Below are positions 7,407 through 14,796 of a DNA stretch of 15,323 nucleotides, one piece after another (the first letter of the stretch is position 1; each line of letters begins with the position of its first letter). The stretch lies in assembly GCA_003233255.1 (NCBI GenBank), contig QILH01000325.1, positions 1-15,323 on the forward strand. Direction: 5' to 3'. Origin of the DNA: Gammaproteobacteria bacterium (lineage in GTDB: Bacteria; Pseudomonadota; Gammaproteobacteria; UBA6429; Thiohalophilaceae). The notes beneath the pieces were generated by a model, which was given only the letters and a program-made list of their open reading frames with translations, ran no database searches and was not told the DNA's origin. The position numbers were made by a program, and so were the translations under genes.

Positions 7407-7588
7407 CGGAATACGTCGCAGCTTGCCCTTACTGTGGTGAACGTTTTTCCACAACGCTGGATATGAGTGGTGGCTCGCAGGAGTATATTGAGGACTGTCA
7501 GATTTGTTGTCGTCCGATAATTTTTTCTACACAACTGGATGCCGTCACCGATCAGACTAACATACAACTCAGGAGAGACGATGACTGA
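7400..7588 (+). CDS. CPXCG-type zinc-ribbon small protein
   Basis: A 62-residue protein with CPYCGE at 9-14 and CQICCRPI at 33-40. The pairs Cys9/Cys12 and Cys33/Cys36 form a likely zinc ribbon, as in the cysteine-rich CPXCG family found next to core genes in gammaproteobacteria. Function is unknown. No export signal is seen, so it should be cytosolic. It overlaps the end of hemW by 7 bp, and its own end is overlapped by the Rof-like gene, so it is cotranslated with both. Confidence 0.85.
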   Translation: MLTEYVAACPYCGERFSTTLDMSGGSQEYIEDCQICCRPIIFSTQLDAVTDQTNIQLRRDDD

Positions 7589-7859
7589 TAAAAATATCTC
7601 TGGCGAAAAAGATCATTACCCGCCAATCAACTGCAATCGGCATTCAGAATATGAATTGGCCATCATGCACAAGGTCATGTTGCAGCTCACCTGGGCCGAT
7701 GAAACTGGCCAGCTGCATATTGGTAAGGTCATGCCTTTGGATCTTAAAACTCAGGATAAACAGGAATTTTTGATCGGACAAAGCAATGATGGTGAGATCC
7801 ACACAATCCGTCTGGATAAAATATCGCGCAGTGATGTGGATGAGGTGATTAAAGTTTGA
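7581..7859 (+). CDS. rof: Rof (YaeO)-like Rho-binding antiterminator
   Basis: A 92-residue protein resembling E. coli Rof/YaeO, which binds the Rho hexamer and inhibits Rho-dependent termination. Shared features: HYPPINCNRHSEYELAIMH near the N-terminus, matching the family pattern Y.PINC..YD..ELACQH, a central beta-rich part, and the C-terminal signature TIRLDKISRSD (family ELRLDKI). I chose the ATG at 7581 because AGGAGA at 7571-7576 is an excellent ribosome binding site. The reading frame is open further upstream to an ATG at 7539 inside the CPXCG gene, but those 14 residues match nothing. It overlaps the CPXCG gene by 8 bp and the next gene by 4 bp. Its place beside hemW gives no direct clue to its job. 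The assignment rests on motif recall, not a database search. Confidence 0.72.
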   Translation: MTDKNISGEKDHYPPINCNRHSEYELAIMHKVMLQLTWADETGQLHIGKVMPLDLKTQDKQEFLIGQSNDGEIHTIRLDKISRSDVDEVIKV

Positions 7860-8320
7860 AGCCGTACAATCGTAAAATCATAATTAGCATCGGCCTGTTG
7901 TTCAGTATCATTAGCTGTTCAATGTCATCACCACCAACGGTTAAAACGCCGGGGTATACGGTACTTTCACAAGGCCAGCAAAGTGGTTTTACTCTACAAA
8001 AAACCCTTTTACTTGAAAATGCTGGCGAATTTAGTGAGCTATGGGCCATCCATACTGGCGGAAGCAAAACCCCAGTACCAATCATTAATTTTAAAAACAC
8101 CATCGTAGTGGCTAATTTTCTTGGCGAACAATCTACCGGAGGTTATTCGATTACAGTCGATAGCGTCGTCACCACTGCCAAATACACTCAGGTTACTTTT
8201 ACTACGCATCGTCCCATCCCGGGCAGCATGCGCACCATGCAAATCACCCAGCCGTATATCATGATCAAACTCGATAAAACTAAACAACCGATCTATTTTG
8301 AATACAACCGGGAATACTAA
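7856..8320 (+). CDS. PrcB-like lipoprotein (TTG start)
   Basis: A 154-residue predicted lipoprotein. The N-terminus has MKPYNRK, a hydrophobic stretch IIISIGLLFSI and a lipobox IISC with the lipidated Cys21. This signal peptide exists only if translation begins at the TTG at 7856; the next Met is residue 23, after the lipobox. GAGGTG at 7842-7847 is a good ribosome binding site for that TTG. The C-terminal half (about 90-150) holds TGGYSITVDSVV, a Pro/Gly-containing hairpin and ITQPYIMIKL, which resemble the PrcB C-terminal domain of the Treponema dentilisin complex. Proteins with this domain are mostly uncharacterised, so no function is claimed. The TTG overlaps the TGA stop of the Rof-like gene (TTGA), and its TAA overlaps the next ATG (TAATG), so it lies inside a coupled operon. 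Confidence 0.72.
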   Translation: MKPYNRKIIISIGLLFSIISCSMSSPPTVKTPGYTVLSQGQQSGFTLQKTLLLENAGEFSELWAIHTGGSKTPVPIINFKNTIVVANFLGEQSTGGYSITVDSVVTTAKYTQVTFTTHRPIPGSMRTMQITQPYIMIKLDKTKQPIYFEYNREY

Positions 8321-8676
8321 TGCACACACGCTATAAAGACATTGAAGCCTGTAAAACCAAAGACGGCTCATTGATCCGGGAGCTTATTCATCCTGCATTG
8401 CATCATAACCAGTTGCAATCACTGGCCGAGGCGATTGTGCAACCCGGTCAAACCACGGCCTTGCATAAACATCATAAAACCGAAGAAATTTATTTTATTC
8501 GGCAGGGTCAGGGGCGCATGACCCTGGGGCAAAAACAATTTAGCGTACAAAGCGGTGATTCGATCGTTATTCTACCCGGTACCGCACATAACATTGAAAA
8601 TGACGGTGAACAGGATCTGCATATCTTATGCAGTTGTGCACCCGCATACTCACATGATGACACGGAGTTATTATAA
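8320..8676 (+). CDS. Single-domain cupin protein
   Basis: A 118-residue small beta-barrel protein. Cupin motif 1 is complete: Gly43-x5-His49-x-His51-x4-Glu56-x6-Gly63. Motif 2 is PGTAHNIEN at 86-94 with His90 as the fourth metal ligand. It should bind a divalent metal in the cytosol. Such stand-alone cupins range from sugar isomerases to metal-sensing or unknown proteins. The neighbouring sugar kinase suggests, but does not show, a carbohydrate link. The start codon shares its A with the preceding stop, and the fructokinase gene begins 2 bp after its stop. Confidence 0.85.
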   Translation: MHTRYKDIEACKTKDGSLIRELIHPALHHNQLQSLAEAIVQPGQTTALHKHHKTEEIYFIRQGQGRMTLGQKQFSVQSGDSIVILPGTAHNIENDGEQDLHILCSCAPAYSHDDTELL

Positions 8677-8678
8677 AC

Positions 8679-9575
8679 ATGCGTATCGGCATCGATCTCG
8701 GCGGCACCAAAATTGAAGGTATTGCGCTAGGCGAGAATGGCAATGAACTCGAACGTTATCGAATTGCCACTCCGCGTGATGATTATCCGGCGACCTTATC
8801 GGCGATTAAAAACGTGGTGGATTACCTTGAAACCGAAACCACGCAAACCGGAAGTGTCGGTATCGGCATTCCCGGCGCGATCTCACCGCATACTCAATTA
8901 GTAAAAAATGCCAATTCCACCTGGTTAATCGGTGAGCCGTTGGAAGCTGACCTGACGAAAACACTGAATCGTTCCGTGCGCATCACCAATGACGCCAACT
9001 GCTTTACCGTCTCCGAGGCTACCGACGGTGCGGCAAAATCGGCCGAGGTGGTATTCGGTGTGATCCTCGGCACCGGTACGGGCGGCGGGATCTGCATCAA
9101 TAAACACATCGTAACCGGCGCCAATGCGATCGGCGGCGAATGGGGACATAACCCGTTACCCTGGCCACAAGACGATGAACGCCCCGGTCTGTCCTGCTTT
9201 TGCGGGCAACACGGCTGTATAGAAACCTTCGTCTCCGGCACGGGCTTCACCCGTCATTATCAGGCCGCCGGTGGACAGGCTAAAAATAGCGAAGATATAT
9301 TGCAGGCACTCGACCGTGGCGAAACACTGGCGCAACAAGCGATGCAACGCTATGAACATCGTCTGGCCCGCGCCCTCGCCAGCATCATTAATGTACTCGA
9401 TCCGAACGTCATTGTACTCGGCGGCGGCTTATCCAATATCCAGCGCCTCTATGAAAATGTCCCCAAACTCTGGTCAGAATTCGTATTTTCGGATCACGTT
9501 GCTACCCAGTTAGTACCGCCAGTGCATGGCGATTCCAGCGGGGTACGCGGGGCAGCCTGGTTATGGCCAGAGTAA
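8679..9575 (+). CDS. mak: ROK-family fructokinase (Mak-like)
   Basis: A 298-residue sugar kinase close to E. coli Mak (YajF), which phosphorylates fructose, and mannose or glucose more weakly, to the 6-phosphate with ATP. Visible motifs: the phosphate-binding loop DLGGTK at 6-11, TPRDDY at 31-36, GIPGAISP at 63-70, KNANSTWL at 76-83 and NDANC at 104-108 with the catalytic Asp105. The second phosphate loop is LGTGTGGG at 130-137. The ROK zinc site is GHNPLPW near 156 followed by CFCGQHGCIE (Cys173, Cys175, Cys180). The C-terminus DSSGVRGAAWLWP matches Mak almost exactly. It is the last gene of the compact run from hemW. No sugar transporter lies in the window. Family placement is firm, while the preferred sugar is inferred from similarity to Mak. 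Confidence 0.92.
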   Translation: MRIGIDLGGTKIEGIALGENGNELERYRIATPRDDYPATLSAIKNVVDYLETETTQTGSVGIGIPGAISPHTQLVKNANSTWLIGEPLEADLTKTLNRSVRITNDANCFTVSEATDGAAKSAEVVFGVILGTGTGGGICINKHIVTGANAIGGEWGHNPLPWPQDDERPGLSCFCGQHGCIETFVSGTGFTRHYQAAGGQAKNSEDILQALDRGETLAQQAMQRYEHRLARALASIINVLDPNVIVLGGGLSNIQRLYENVPKLWSEFVFSDHVATQLVPPVHGDSSGVRGAAWLWPE

Positions 9576-9633
9576 AGAGTAACTAAGCTAAACTCGGGAT
9601 AAAAAATACACCGACCACATAAAAGGTGAAAAA

Positions 9634-10161
9634 ATGATATATTTTAATCGCAATAGAAAAGTTTTCATTTCCAGTATCGTCGTTTTTCTGTTCATGCTGT
9701 CTGGTTGTAGTACAACAATATATTCAAAACCCGGCTCGACAACCACCGTCATTATGATCCGTCATGCTGATCGTACCGCGATGGGGGGACAACTAACCGA
9801 ACGCGGCAAAAAAAATGCACATCGGCTGATAAAAGAAATCGGTGCGATGAATATCACCGCTATTTACAGTCCTGATTTAGTCCGTAACCTCGATACGGTT
9901 AAACCTTTAGCCAAACATTTAGGCATCCGTATCACTAAAGTTCAGGATGATCCGGACGAACAGGACATCGTGATTGATATCATGGGCAAGCATTCTGGAG
10001 AAACCGTGCTATGGGTCGGTAATACGACAAATTTACCAGGAATCTATGCACTGTTAGGTGGCACCGGTGAATCCCCGGTTCGATACGGTGATCTCTTTAT
10101 CATCAAAGTAGCTGATAAGGGGAAAAGCCAGATTGAGAAAAAACGCTGGGGTGATAATTAA
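9634..10161 (+). CDS. Histidine-phosphatase-family lipoprotein, second catalytic His replaced
   Basis: A 175-residue lipoprotein: charged N-terminus, hydrophobic segment FISSIVVFLFM and lipobox LSGC with Cys25. The mature part belongs to the phosphoglycerate mutase-like histidine phosphatase superfamily: IMIRHADR around 40-47 with the phospho-acceptor His44 and Arg43, LTERGKKNA at 54-62, and YSPDLVRNLDTVKPLA at 78-93 with Arg84. The second catalytic His normally sits in a VGHSNT-like loop; here the loop reads WVGNTTNLPG, so Asn130 stands at that place. Activity may be lost or changed. AAGGTGA precedes the ATG, giving a strong ribosome binding site. The gene is 58 bp after the fructokinase gene and convergent with the c-di-GMP gene. 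A weak 7-bp inverted repeat (TAATCTT 10159-10165, AAGATTA 10185-10191) lies just past its stop. Confidence 0.82.
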   Translation: MIYFNRNRKVFISSIVVFLFMLSGCSTTIYSKPGSTTTVIMIRHADRTAMGGQLTERGKKNAHRLIKEIGAMNITAIYSPDLVRNLDTVKPLAKHLGIRITKVQDDPDEQDIVIDIMGKHSGETVLWVGNTTNLPGIYALLGGTGESPVRYGDLFIIKVADKGKSQIEKKRWGDN

Positions 10162-10225
10162 TCTTAGCCGATAAGGTTTCGTTAAAGATTATAGAATCCC
10201 GGGCAAACACAATTTTTGTAGATCG

Positions 10226-12874
10226 CTACGCCGTATTGATAAAGGCACAACCTGAATCGAGCCAAATTAGCAACTCGGCAAGCGGCAGTGGGCGCGAAAA
10301 TAGATAACCCTGCCCCTCTTCACTCTTCAGATCGCGAACCACGGCAAGTTGCTCTGCAGTCTCGATTCCTTCGGTCACAACCGTCATGTGCAAACTATGC
10401 GCCAGCGCGATAATGGCCGTAACCAGCTTTACGTCGTCTGAGTCAGATGCAAGGTTCTGAACAAATGACCGATCCACTTTGAGACAATCAATCGGGAAAC
10501 GTTTGATATAACTAAGTGAAGAATAGCCCGTGCCAAAATCATCGATGGCGATATGTATTCCTGTCTTGTGCAATCTCTGTAGTATCTCAACGGCAACGTC
10601 TGGATCACTTGCGAGTACGCTTTCAGTAATTTCAATATCAAGTTGCGCAGGATTGTAAGCAGCCTCAACAAGAACGTCGGTGATTCTTTCTGCAAGCTCA
10701 GGTTGCGCAAACTGTCTTGATGAAAGGTTCACCGCCAACCGAAGATCAGGATACAGTGCTCCAAATTCATTGCAGGCCTGGCGCAAAACCCATTCGCCAA
10801 CCTCCATGATCAAACCCGTTTCTTCCAGTATCGGAATAAATTCCAGGGGGGGTACCCTACCCAACTCTGGACTCTGCCAGCGTAACAACGCCTCGACACC
10901 GCTAACCCGTCCGTCCCTGAGATTTACCCTGGGTTGATAGTGAAGACAAAACTCGTCACGCTCTAATGCGCTACGTAACCTGGTTTCCATTATCATCCGC
11001 CGGTTAACACTAACACCCATCTCCGTTACATAGAATTCAAACCCATTCCCGCCCTGATTCTTTTTATGGTACATAGCGGTATCAGCGTTCTTTAGTAAAG
11101 AATCAATTCCTCCGTCATCGGGTGGAAATATCGAAATGCCAATACTCACCGTTGAATTTAGATCATTACCATTCACTATTGTTGGTTCAGATATAGCATC
11201 AAGTATTCTTTGCGCAACATTGGCTATTTCCATAACATTTCGTGCATTTTCTATTACCAATGCAAACTCATCACCGCCCAACCTGGCCACCGTGTCAGAA
11301 TCCCGAGCGCAGCGACGCAGACGATTGGCGATGGTCTTAAGCCACTGATCGCCTACACTGTGTCCCAGGCTATCATTGATTGTCTTGAAGCGATCCAGAT
11401 CGAGGAAGAGCACGGCAAGAAGTTTGCCTTCCCGTTCGGCGTGAGCCATCGCATGTTCCAACCGATCCAACATAAGCCGCCGATTGGCCAAACCGGTCAA
11501 TACATCACGATAAGCAAGTTTCTCGATTTCCTTTTCAGCAAGGATACGTTTGGTTATATCTTTTCCGGTCGCCACAAAGTGGGTAATATCATCGTTTTCA
11601 TCACGTAACGGTGTGATAGTTCTCTGCTCGTGATAATCATTCCCATCCCCATCACGACTGATAAAGATGTCTCGAACCACCTGCCCATTGTGCAAACGAG
11701 TCCACATCCTGCGGTAATACGCCTTGTCGTGTTCGCCAGACTCAACAATATACTGCTTGTGGCCAAGTATCTTTTCTGCTGATAGGCCCGTTTTCTTCTC
11801 AAATGCCGGGTTGACGTACTCGGTAATCCCGTTCAGGTCGGTTATTACAATAAGATCGTCAGACTGCTCCAGCGCACTGGATAATTTCCGCCGCTGATCA
11901 ACCTCATATTGCATTTTCAGATTGATTGCCGTCAAATCAGCCGTCCGTTCACTCACACGTTTTTCAAGTTGGTCGCGATAAACCTTTAACGCCTCATCCG
12001 CAATACGCCGCGCCCGTTCTTCTTTCATGATTCGCCATATCATAATGCCTGCTGCAAAAAGAAAAATAGCGATAACCCCACCAGCCCGCCAGAATAATGC
12101 GGCATCATATTTCGAAAACAGTGATTTACTGGCAATATCCAGCAGCATCCAACGTGTTCCGGCAATAGGTTTCTTTGCCAAAATCCGTTTGCGCTGAAGT
12201 TCGTTCAAGCGGGGAGATTCTCCAAGATCAGCACGGCTGCCACTGGCGGTTACTTCGATTAGATCTGAACGATCCATACGTAACAACATCAATTCATGAC
12301 CCGCAACCTGGGTGTTATGTAACAAATTCCCAATGGCATCCACCTTCAAGCTGACGAAAAAGATAGCTCTTTTACCCATGAAATCCCATGGCAACATTAA
12401 ATCGATATGATATTCACCCGGCCCAGGGTGGATATAAATATCCATAGGTTGCTGTGAGCTGGCAAACTCCTGTATATCGATACGACAGGCCTCACCAACA
12501 CGTTCCCCGAAATCATCATAGAGTATTTGCCCTTCACTGTTAGCCAGCGTGAAAGCATAATAATCGGGGTAATGACTCAACAACAGTTTATCGATATGCG
12601 CGTAGAGATCAGAATCTTCTGGGTTATGTGCCATCTGTACCAATAACTCACGGTTCCCATCGACAAAGAACGTTAATGAGGTCCTCAGGCCCTCTAGAAA
12701 CAAGGTTATATTCTCGGTGGCACCAGAAACGCTATGCCCTGCAATCACATTTTGGTGATCAACAAAGCCCTTATGTTCTTTGTAGGTAAAAAGTACGACA
12801 AAAATCGTACTAATCACCAGTAGCAAGATTATCGAGAATATAGAACCGCTTAATGTTTTCGTTCGGCCGTGCAT
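10226..12874 (-). CDS. Membrane sensor-PAS-GGDEF-EAL c-di-GMP enzyme
   Basis: An 882-residue protein read leftwards from the ATG at 12874. Domains: membrane helix at about 11-31, a periplasmic sensor (probably Cache-like) at about 32-258, a second helix at about 262-281, a coiled coil at about 285-335, PAS at about 330-445, GGDEF at about 450-615 and EAL at about 625-875. The cyclase signature RLGGDEF (531-537) is intact, with an inhibitory-site RxxD (Arg524-Asp527) five residues before it. The phosphodiesterase residues are also present: EALLRW at 661-666, NLSSRQ at 716-721, ITES at 749-752, DDFGTGYSS at 778-786, KVDRSF at 799-804, TEGIE at 834-838 and GQGY at 854-857. Both activities are therefore possible, and the net direction cannot be told from sequence. 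The start has AGGA upstream on the minus strand. It is divergent from the Crp/Clp-type regulator at 13407. Confidence 0.95.
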   Translation of the reverse strand: MHGRTKTLSGSIFSIILLLVISTIFVVLFTYKEHKGFVDHQNVIAGHSVSGATENITLFLEGLRTSLTFFVDGNRELLVQMAHNPEDSDLYAHIDKLLLSHYPDYYAFTLANSEGQILYDDFGERVGEACRIDIQEFASSQQPMDIYIHPGPGEYHIDLMLPWDFMGKRAIFFVSLKVDAIGNLLHNTQVAGHELMLLRMDRSDLIEVTASGSRADLGESPRLNELQRKRILAKKPIAGTRWMLLDIASKSLFSKYDAALFWRAGGVIAIFLFAAGIMIWRIMKEERARRIADEALKVYRDQLEKRVSERTADLTAINLKMQYEVDQRRKLSSALEQSDDLIVITDLNGITEYVNPAFEKKTGLSAEKILGHKQYIVESGEHDKAYYRRMWTRLHNGQVVRDIFISRDGDGNDYHEQRTITPLRDENDDITHFVATGKDITKRILAEKEIEKLAYRDVLTGLANRRLMLDRLEHAMAHAEREGKLLAVLFLDLDRFKTINDSLGHSVGDQWLKTIANRLRRCARDSDTVARLGGDEFALVIENARNVMEIANVAQRILDAISEPTIVNGNDLNSTVSIGISIFPPDDGGIDSLLKNADTAMYHKKNQGGNGFEFYVTEMGVSVNRRMIMETRLRSALERDEFCLHYQPRVNLRDGRVSGVEALLRWQSPELGRVPPLEFIPILEETGLIMEVGEWVLRQACNEFGALYPDLRLAVNLSSRQFAQPELAERITDVLVEAAYNPAQLDIEITESVLASDPDVAVEILQRLHKTGIHIAIDDFGTGYSSLSYIKRFPIDCLKVDRSFVQNLASDSDDVKLVTAIIALAHSLHMTVVTEGIETAEQLAVVRDLKSEEGQGYLFSRPLPLAELLIWLDSGCAFINTA

Positions 12875-13406
12875 CTGAGTCCTGTTGACCAGTACAAACT
12901 GGGGTCATCGTTATTCACAAAAAACCATAAGAGTATCCAGCAACATTCCCTTGTTGAGTTACTCCATTACCTTTATTCAGCGGATATTGATCATCCGGCT
13001 TATTATCGCGCCGGCTTGATTTTTCATCGTGTCTGCACCCTGAACAATCCGTTCTCAATGCAATCAGATGACACTCCATCACACCTACCGCTTCCCCAGC
13101 CACAATCATTCCCGGCTAAAATATTGATGGTCATCTGCACATCTAAATTTAGTATCGGCGCACTCTGGAGATCATTAAGGCAACATCGAAACCTGAAATA
13201 ACCCGCTCCCCCATCGGCTATACACGATCCAATGATGAGACAGGAAATTCGTGAGCAAAAAGTACCGAATCCTTACAAAATGAAATCAAGTAAGCCTCTA
13301 TAGTGTCGCTCGGAATGCCACCAAATTATGTACGGCAGAACAATTTCTCCTGTTTCTCCGTGTTCAGCTTAAAGCCCTTGCCGATCACGCCGATAGCTAT
13401 ATCACA
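12875..13406. other. 532-bp divergent intergenic region
   Basis: This gap separates the leftward c-di-GMP gene from the rightward Crp-type regulator and must carry their promoters. I see no convincing gene, tRNA or repeat array in it. Short open frames exist on both strands (such as 12869-13201 plus and 12915-13109 minus), but none has a recognisable motif or good ribosome binding site. No complete TGTGA-N6-TCACA Crp operator was found by eye; only single half-sites such as TCACA at 13402-13406 occur. The frame of the regulator stays open upstream to 13284 but has no ATG, GTG or TTG there. Confidence 0.5.
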
Positions 13407-14090
13407 ATGTATCGACCTCAAGACCATGCCGAAGCTGTTGTTATTGATCCGAACGCGATTGAACGCTTTCTGTCCTTTTGCGATACTCGCAAGATCCCCA
13501 AGAAAGGGCTGATCCTGCGCGCTGGAGGTGCTGCGGATCGACTTTATTATCTTATCGATGGCTCGGCCTCGGTGATCGACAGCGACGAAGACGGCAATGA
13601 AATTATTCTGGCTTATCTGAATACGGGTGATTTCATAGGTGAAATGGGGCTGTTCTATCGCAGCAACGAACGCAATGCCAATATCCGCGCCCGTTCAGCC
13701 TGTGTACTGGCTGAAATCGAATACAGCAAACTCTATCAATTATTTGAGACCGACCTTAAAAGCGAACACGCGGATATCCTCAATGCCGTCGGCTTACAAC
13801 TCGCCCGTCGCTTATTACAAACCAGCCGCCGCGTCACCCGACTGGCCTTCATGGATGTCTCTGGGCGCATCGCCCGAACCCTCACCGAGTTATGCACCGA
13901 ACCCGATGCCAAGACCCATCCCGATGGCATGCAATTACATATATCTCGACAGGAGATCGCCCGCATCGTCGGCTGCAAACGGGAAACCGTCGGACGCGTG
14001 TTAAAAACCATGCAGGAACGCGGGCTGGTGCATGCCAAGGGCATGGACATTGTTGTACATGACAGCATTGAGCAACACTATCCGAACTAA
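13407..14090 (+). CDS. Crp/Vfr/Clp-type cyclic-nucleotide-responsive regulator
   Basis: A 227-residue transcription factor, similar over its full length to E. coli Crp. The effector domain holds LYYLIDGSASV at 47-57, NTGDFIGEMGLF at 72-83 (Gly78-Glu79) and ERNANIRAR at 88-96. A dimerisation helix with Arg135, Thr139 and Ser140 in ARRLLQTS follows. Against E. coli cAMP contacts Glu72, Arg82, Ser83, Arg123, Thr127 and Ser128, all are kept except Ser83, which is Asn90 here. The helix-turn-helix ISRQEIARIVGCKRETVGRV (179-198) keeps Arg192, Glu193 and Arg197, which read TGTGA half-sites in Crp. The linker before the long helix is about four residues longer than in E. coli Crp, as in the c-di-GMP-binding Clp of Xanthomonas (recalled sequence). 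It could answer to cAMP or to c-di-GMP. The ribosome binding site of the ATG is poor, but no other usable start exists. Confidence 0.88.
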   Translation: MYRPQDHAEAVVIDPNAIERFLSFCDTRKIPKKGLILRAGGAADRLYYLIDGSASVIDSDEDGNEIILAYLNTGDFIGEMGLFYRSNERNANIRARSACVLAEIEYSKLYQLFETDLKSEHADILNAVGLQLARRLLQTSRRVTRLAFMDVSGRIARTLTELCTEPDAKTHPDGMQLHISRQEIARIVGCKRETVGRVLKTMQERGLVHAKGMDIVVHDSIEQHYPN

Positions 14091-14097
14091 ATACTAA

Positions 14098-14122
14098 AAC
14101 AGGGCCAGACAACCTGCCCGTT
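14098..14122. terminator. Weak hairpin after the Crp-type gene
   Basis: AACAGGGC (14098-14105) and GCCCGTT (14116-14122) pair with one bulged base around a 10-base loop, 8 bp beyond the regulator stop codon. There is no U tract on the plus strand; on the minus strand a T-rich stretch follows. It may end the regulator transcript but is a weak candidate. Confidence 0.3.
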
Positions 14123-14176
14123 AGTTACCGTCAGCAATATCATCCGCAAATATCGCCTACAAGCATTCAATCTGAT

Positions 14177-14290
14177 CTACCTAACCTCGTAATACTCCAG
14201 ACCTGATTCGGCTCCAAACCGATAGCAACCATCTTTTATGGCATAATAGACCGCGATACAGGCTTCATATAATTTCCTGCATAGGACAAA
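14177..14290 (-). other. Possible coding remnant, unrecognised
   Basis: On the minus strand the frame ending at a TAG at 14179-14177 encodes a C-terminal-looking stretch, RKLYEACIAVYYAIKDGCYR then FGAESGLEYYEVR. It has protein-like composition in a region otherwise empty of genes between the regulator and the hsdS remnant. The frame stays open upstream to about 14395, but that part is low-complexity (runs of Ile) and does not look coding. It matches no family I know. It may be the tail of a decayed accessory gene or chance. Confidence 0.2.
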
Positions 14291-14359
14291 GAAGCTGAAA
14301 GTTGCAGATGCAGGAAAATAACTAACTATTTGATATATAATTATTATGATACGGATAGG

Positions 14360-14778
14360 CCTATTGGAACTGCATAAAGACAACCTATACTCCAATACCT
14401 AAAGGAACAGTGGTTATATCACTAGTACAATATATCCAACCTTCAATATTAGGTATCGATGCTGCCGCAAACCAGTCCGTGGTTGGTATCAAGGAATGTA
14501 ATAAAATTAAGAACTCGTACATTTATCCATACTTCTGCAATGAAGTACCTAGGTTGATGGCAATACGAACAGGGCCGCAACAACCGCACATCAATAAAGC
14601 TGTAATAGATGGAAGCCCCATTGTTATACCGCAACAAGACGTTTTGGATGGTTATTATAAAGTTGCTGAATCTATCTTAGATCAAATAATGGCAAAGGCA
14701 TTTGAGACTCAGCAGCTGGCTTCATTACGCGACTGGCTCCTTCCCATGCTCATGAACGGTCAGGTTACGGTGAAATAG
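14360..14778 (+). pseudogene. hsdS: HsdS (type I restriction specificity subunit) C-terminal remnant
   Basis: The frame is open from just after a TAG near 14357-14359 to the TAG at 14776-14778, about 139 codons. It reads like the end of an HsdS target-recognition domain: PIPKGTVVIS, GIDAAANQSVVGI, IRTGPQQPHINKAVI, then a helix and the classic ending LASLRDWLLPMLMNGQVTV. A complete HsdS has two recognition domains and about 400 residues; here most of the protein is missing and no HsdM or HsdR precedes it. The first possible start, GTG at 14410, lies inside the recognisable domain and has no properly spaced ribosome binding site, so a functional start is unlikely. I call it a truncated remnant, though a half-size HsdS-like fragment cannot be ruled out. 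It is AT-richer than the genes to its left. The ATPase gene begins 18 bp after its stop. Confidence 0.7.
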
Positions 14779-14796
14779 TTCTAAGGGATAATTAAG

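Noticed and set aside
7539..7580. Upstream ATG for the Rof-like gene
   Set aside because: The added residues match nothing, and the ATG at 7581 has a near-perfect ribosome binding site at the right distance.
11210..11608. Plus-strand open frame of 132 codons inside the c-di-GMP gene
   Set aside because: It is antisense to the PAS/GGDEF coding region, has no family motif and is explained by the codon pattern of the real gene.
12869..13201. Plus-strand open frame of 110 codons in the divergent intergenic region
   Set aside because: No motif, no convincing ribosome binding site and poor protein-like character; it also covers the start of the c-di-GMP gene.
13639..14004. Open frames on both strands within the Crp-type gene
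   Set aside because: They overlap a strongly supported regulator gene and have no recognisable content.
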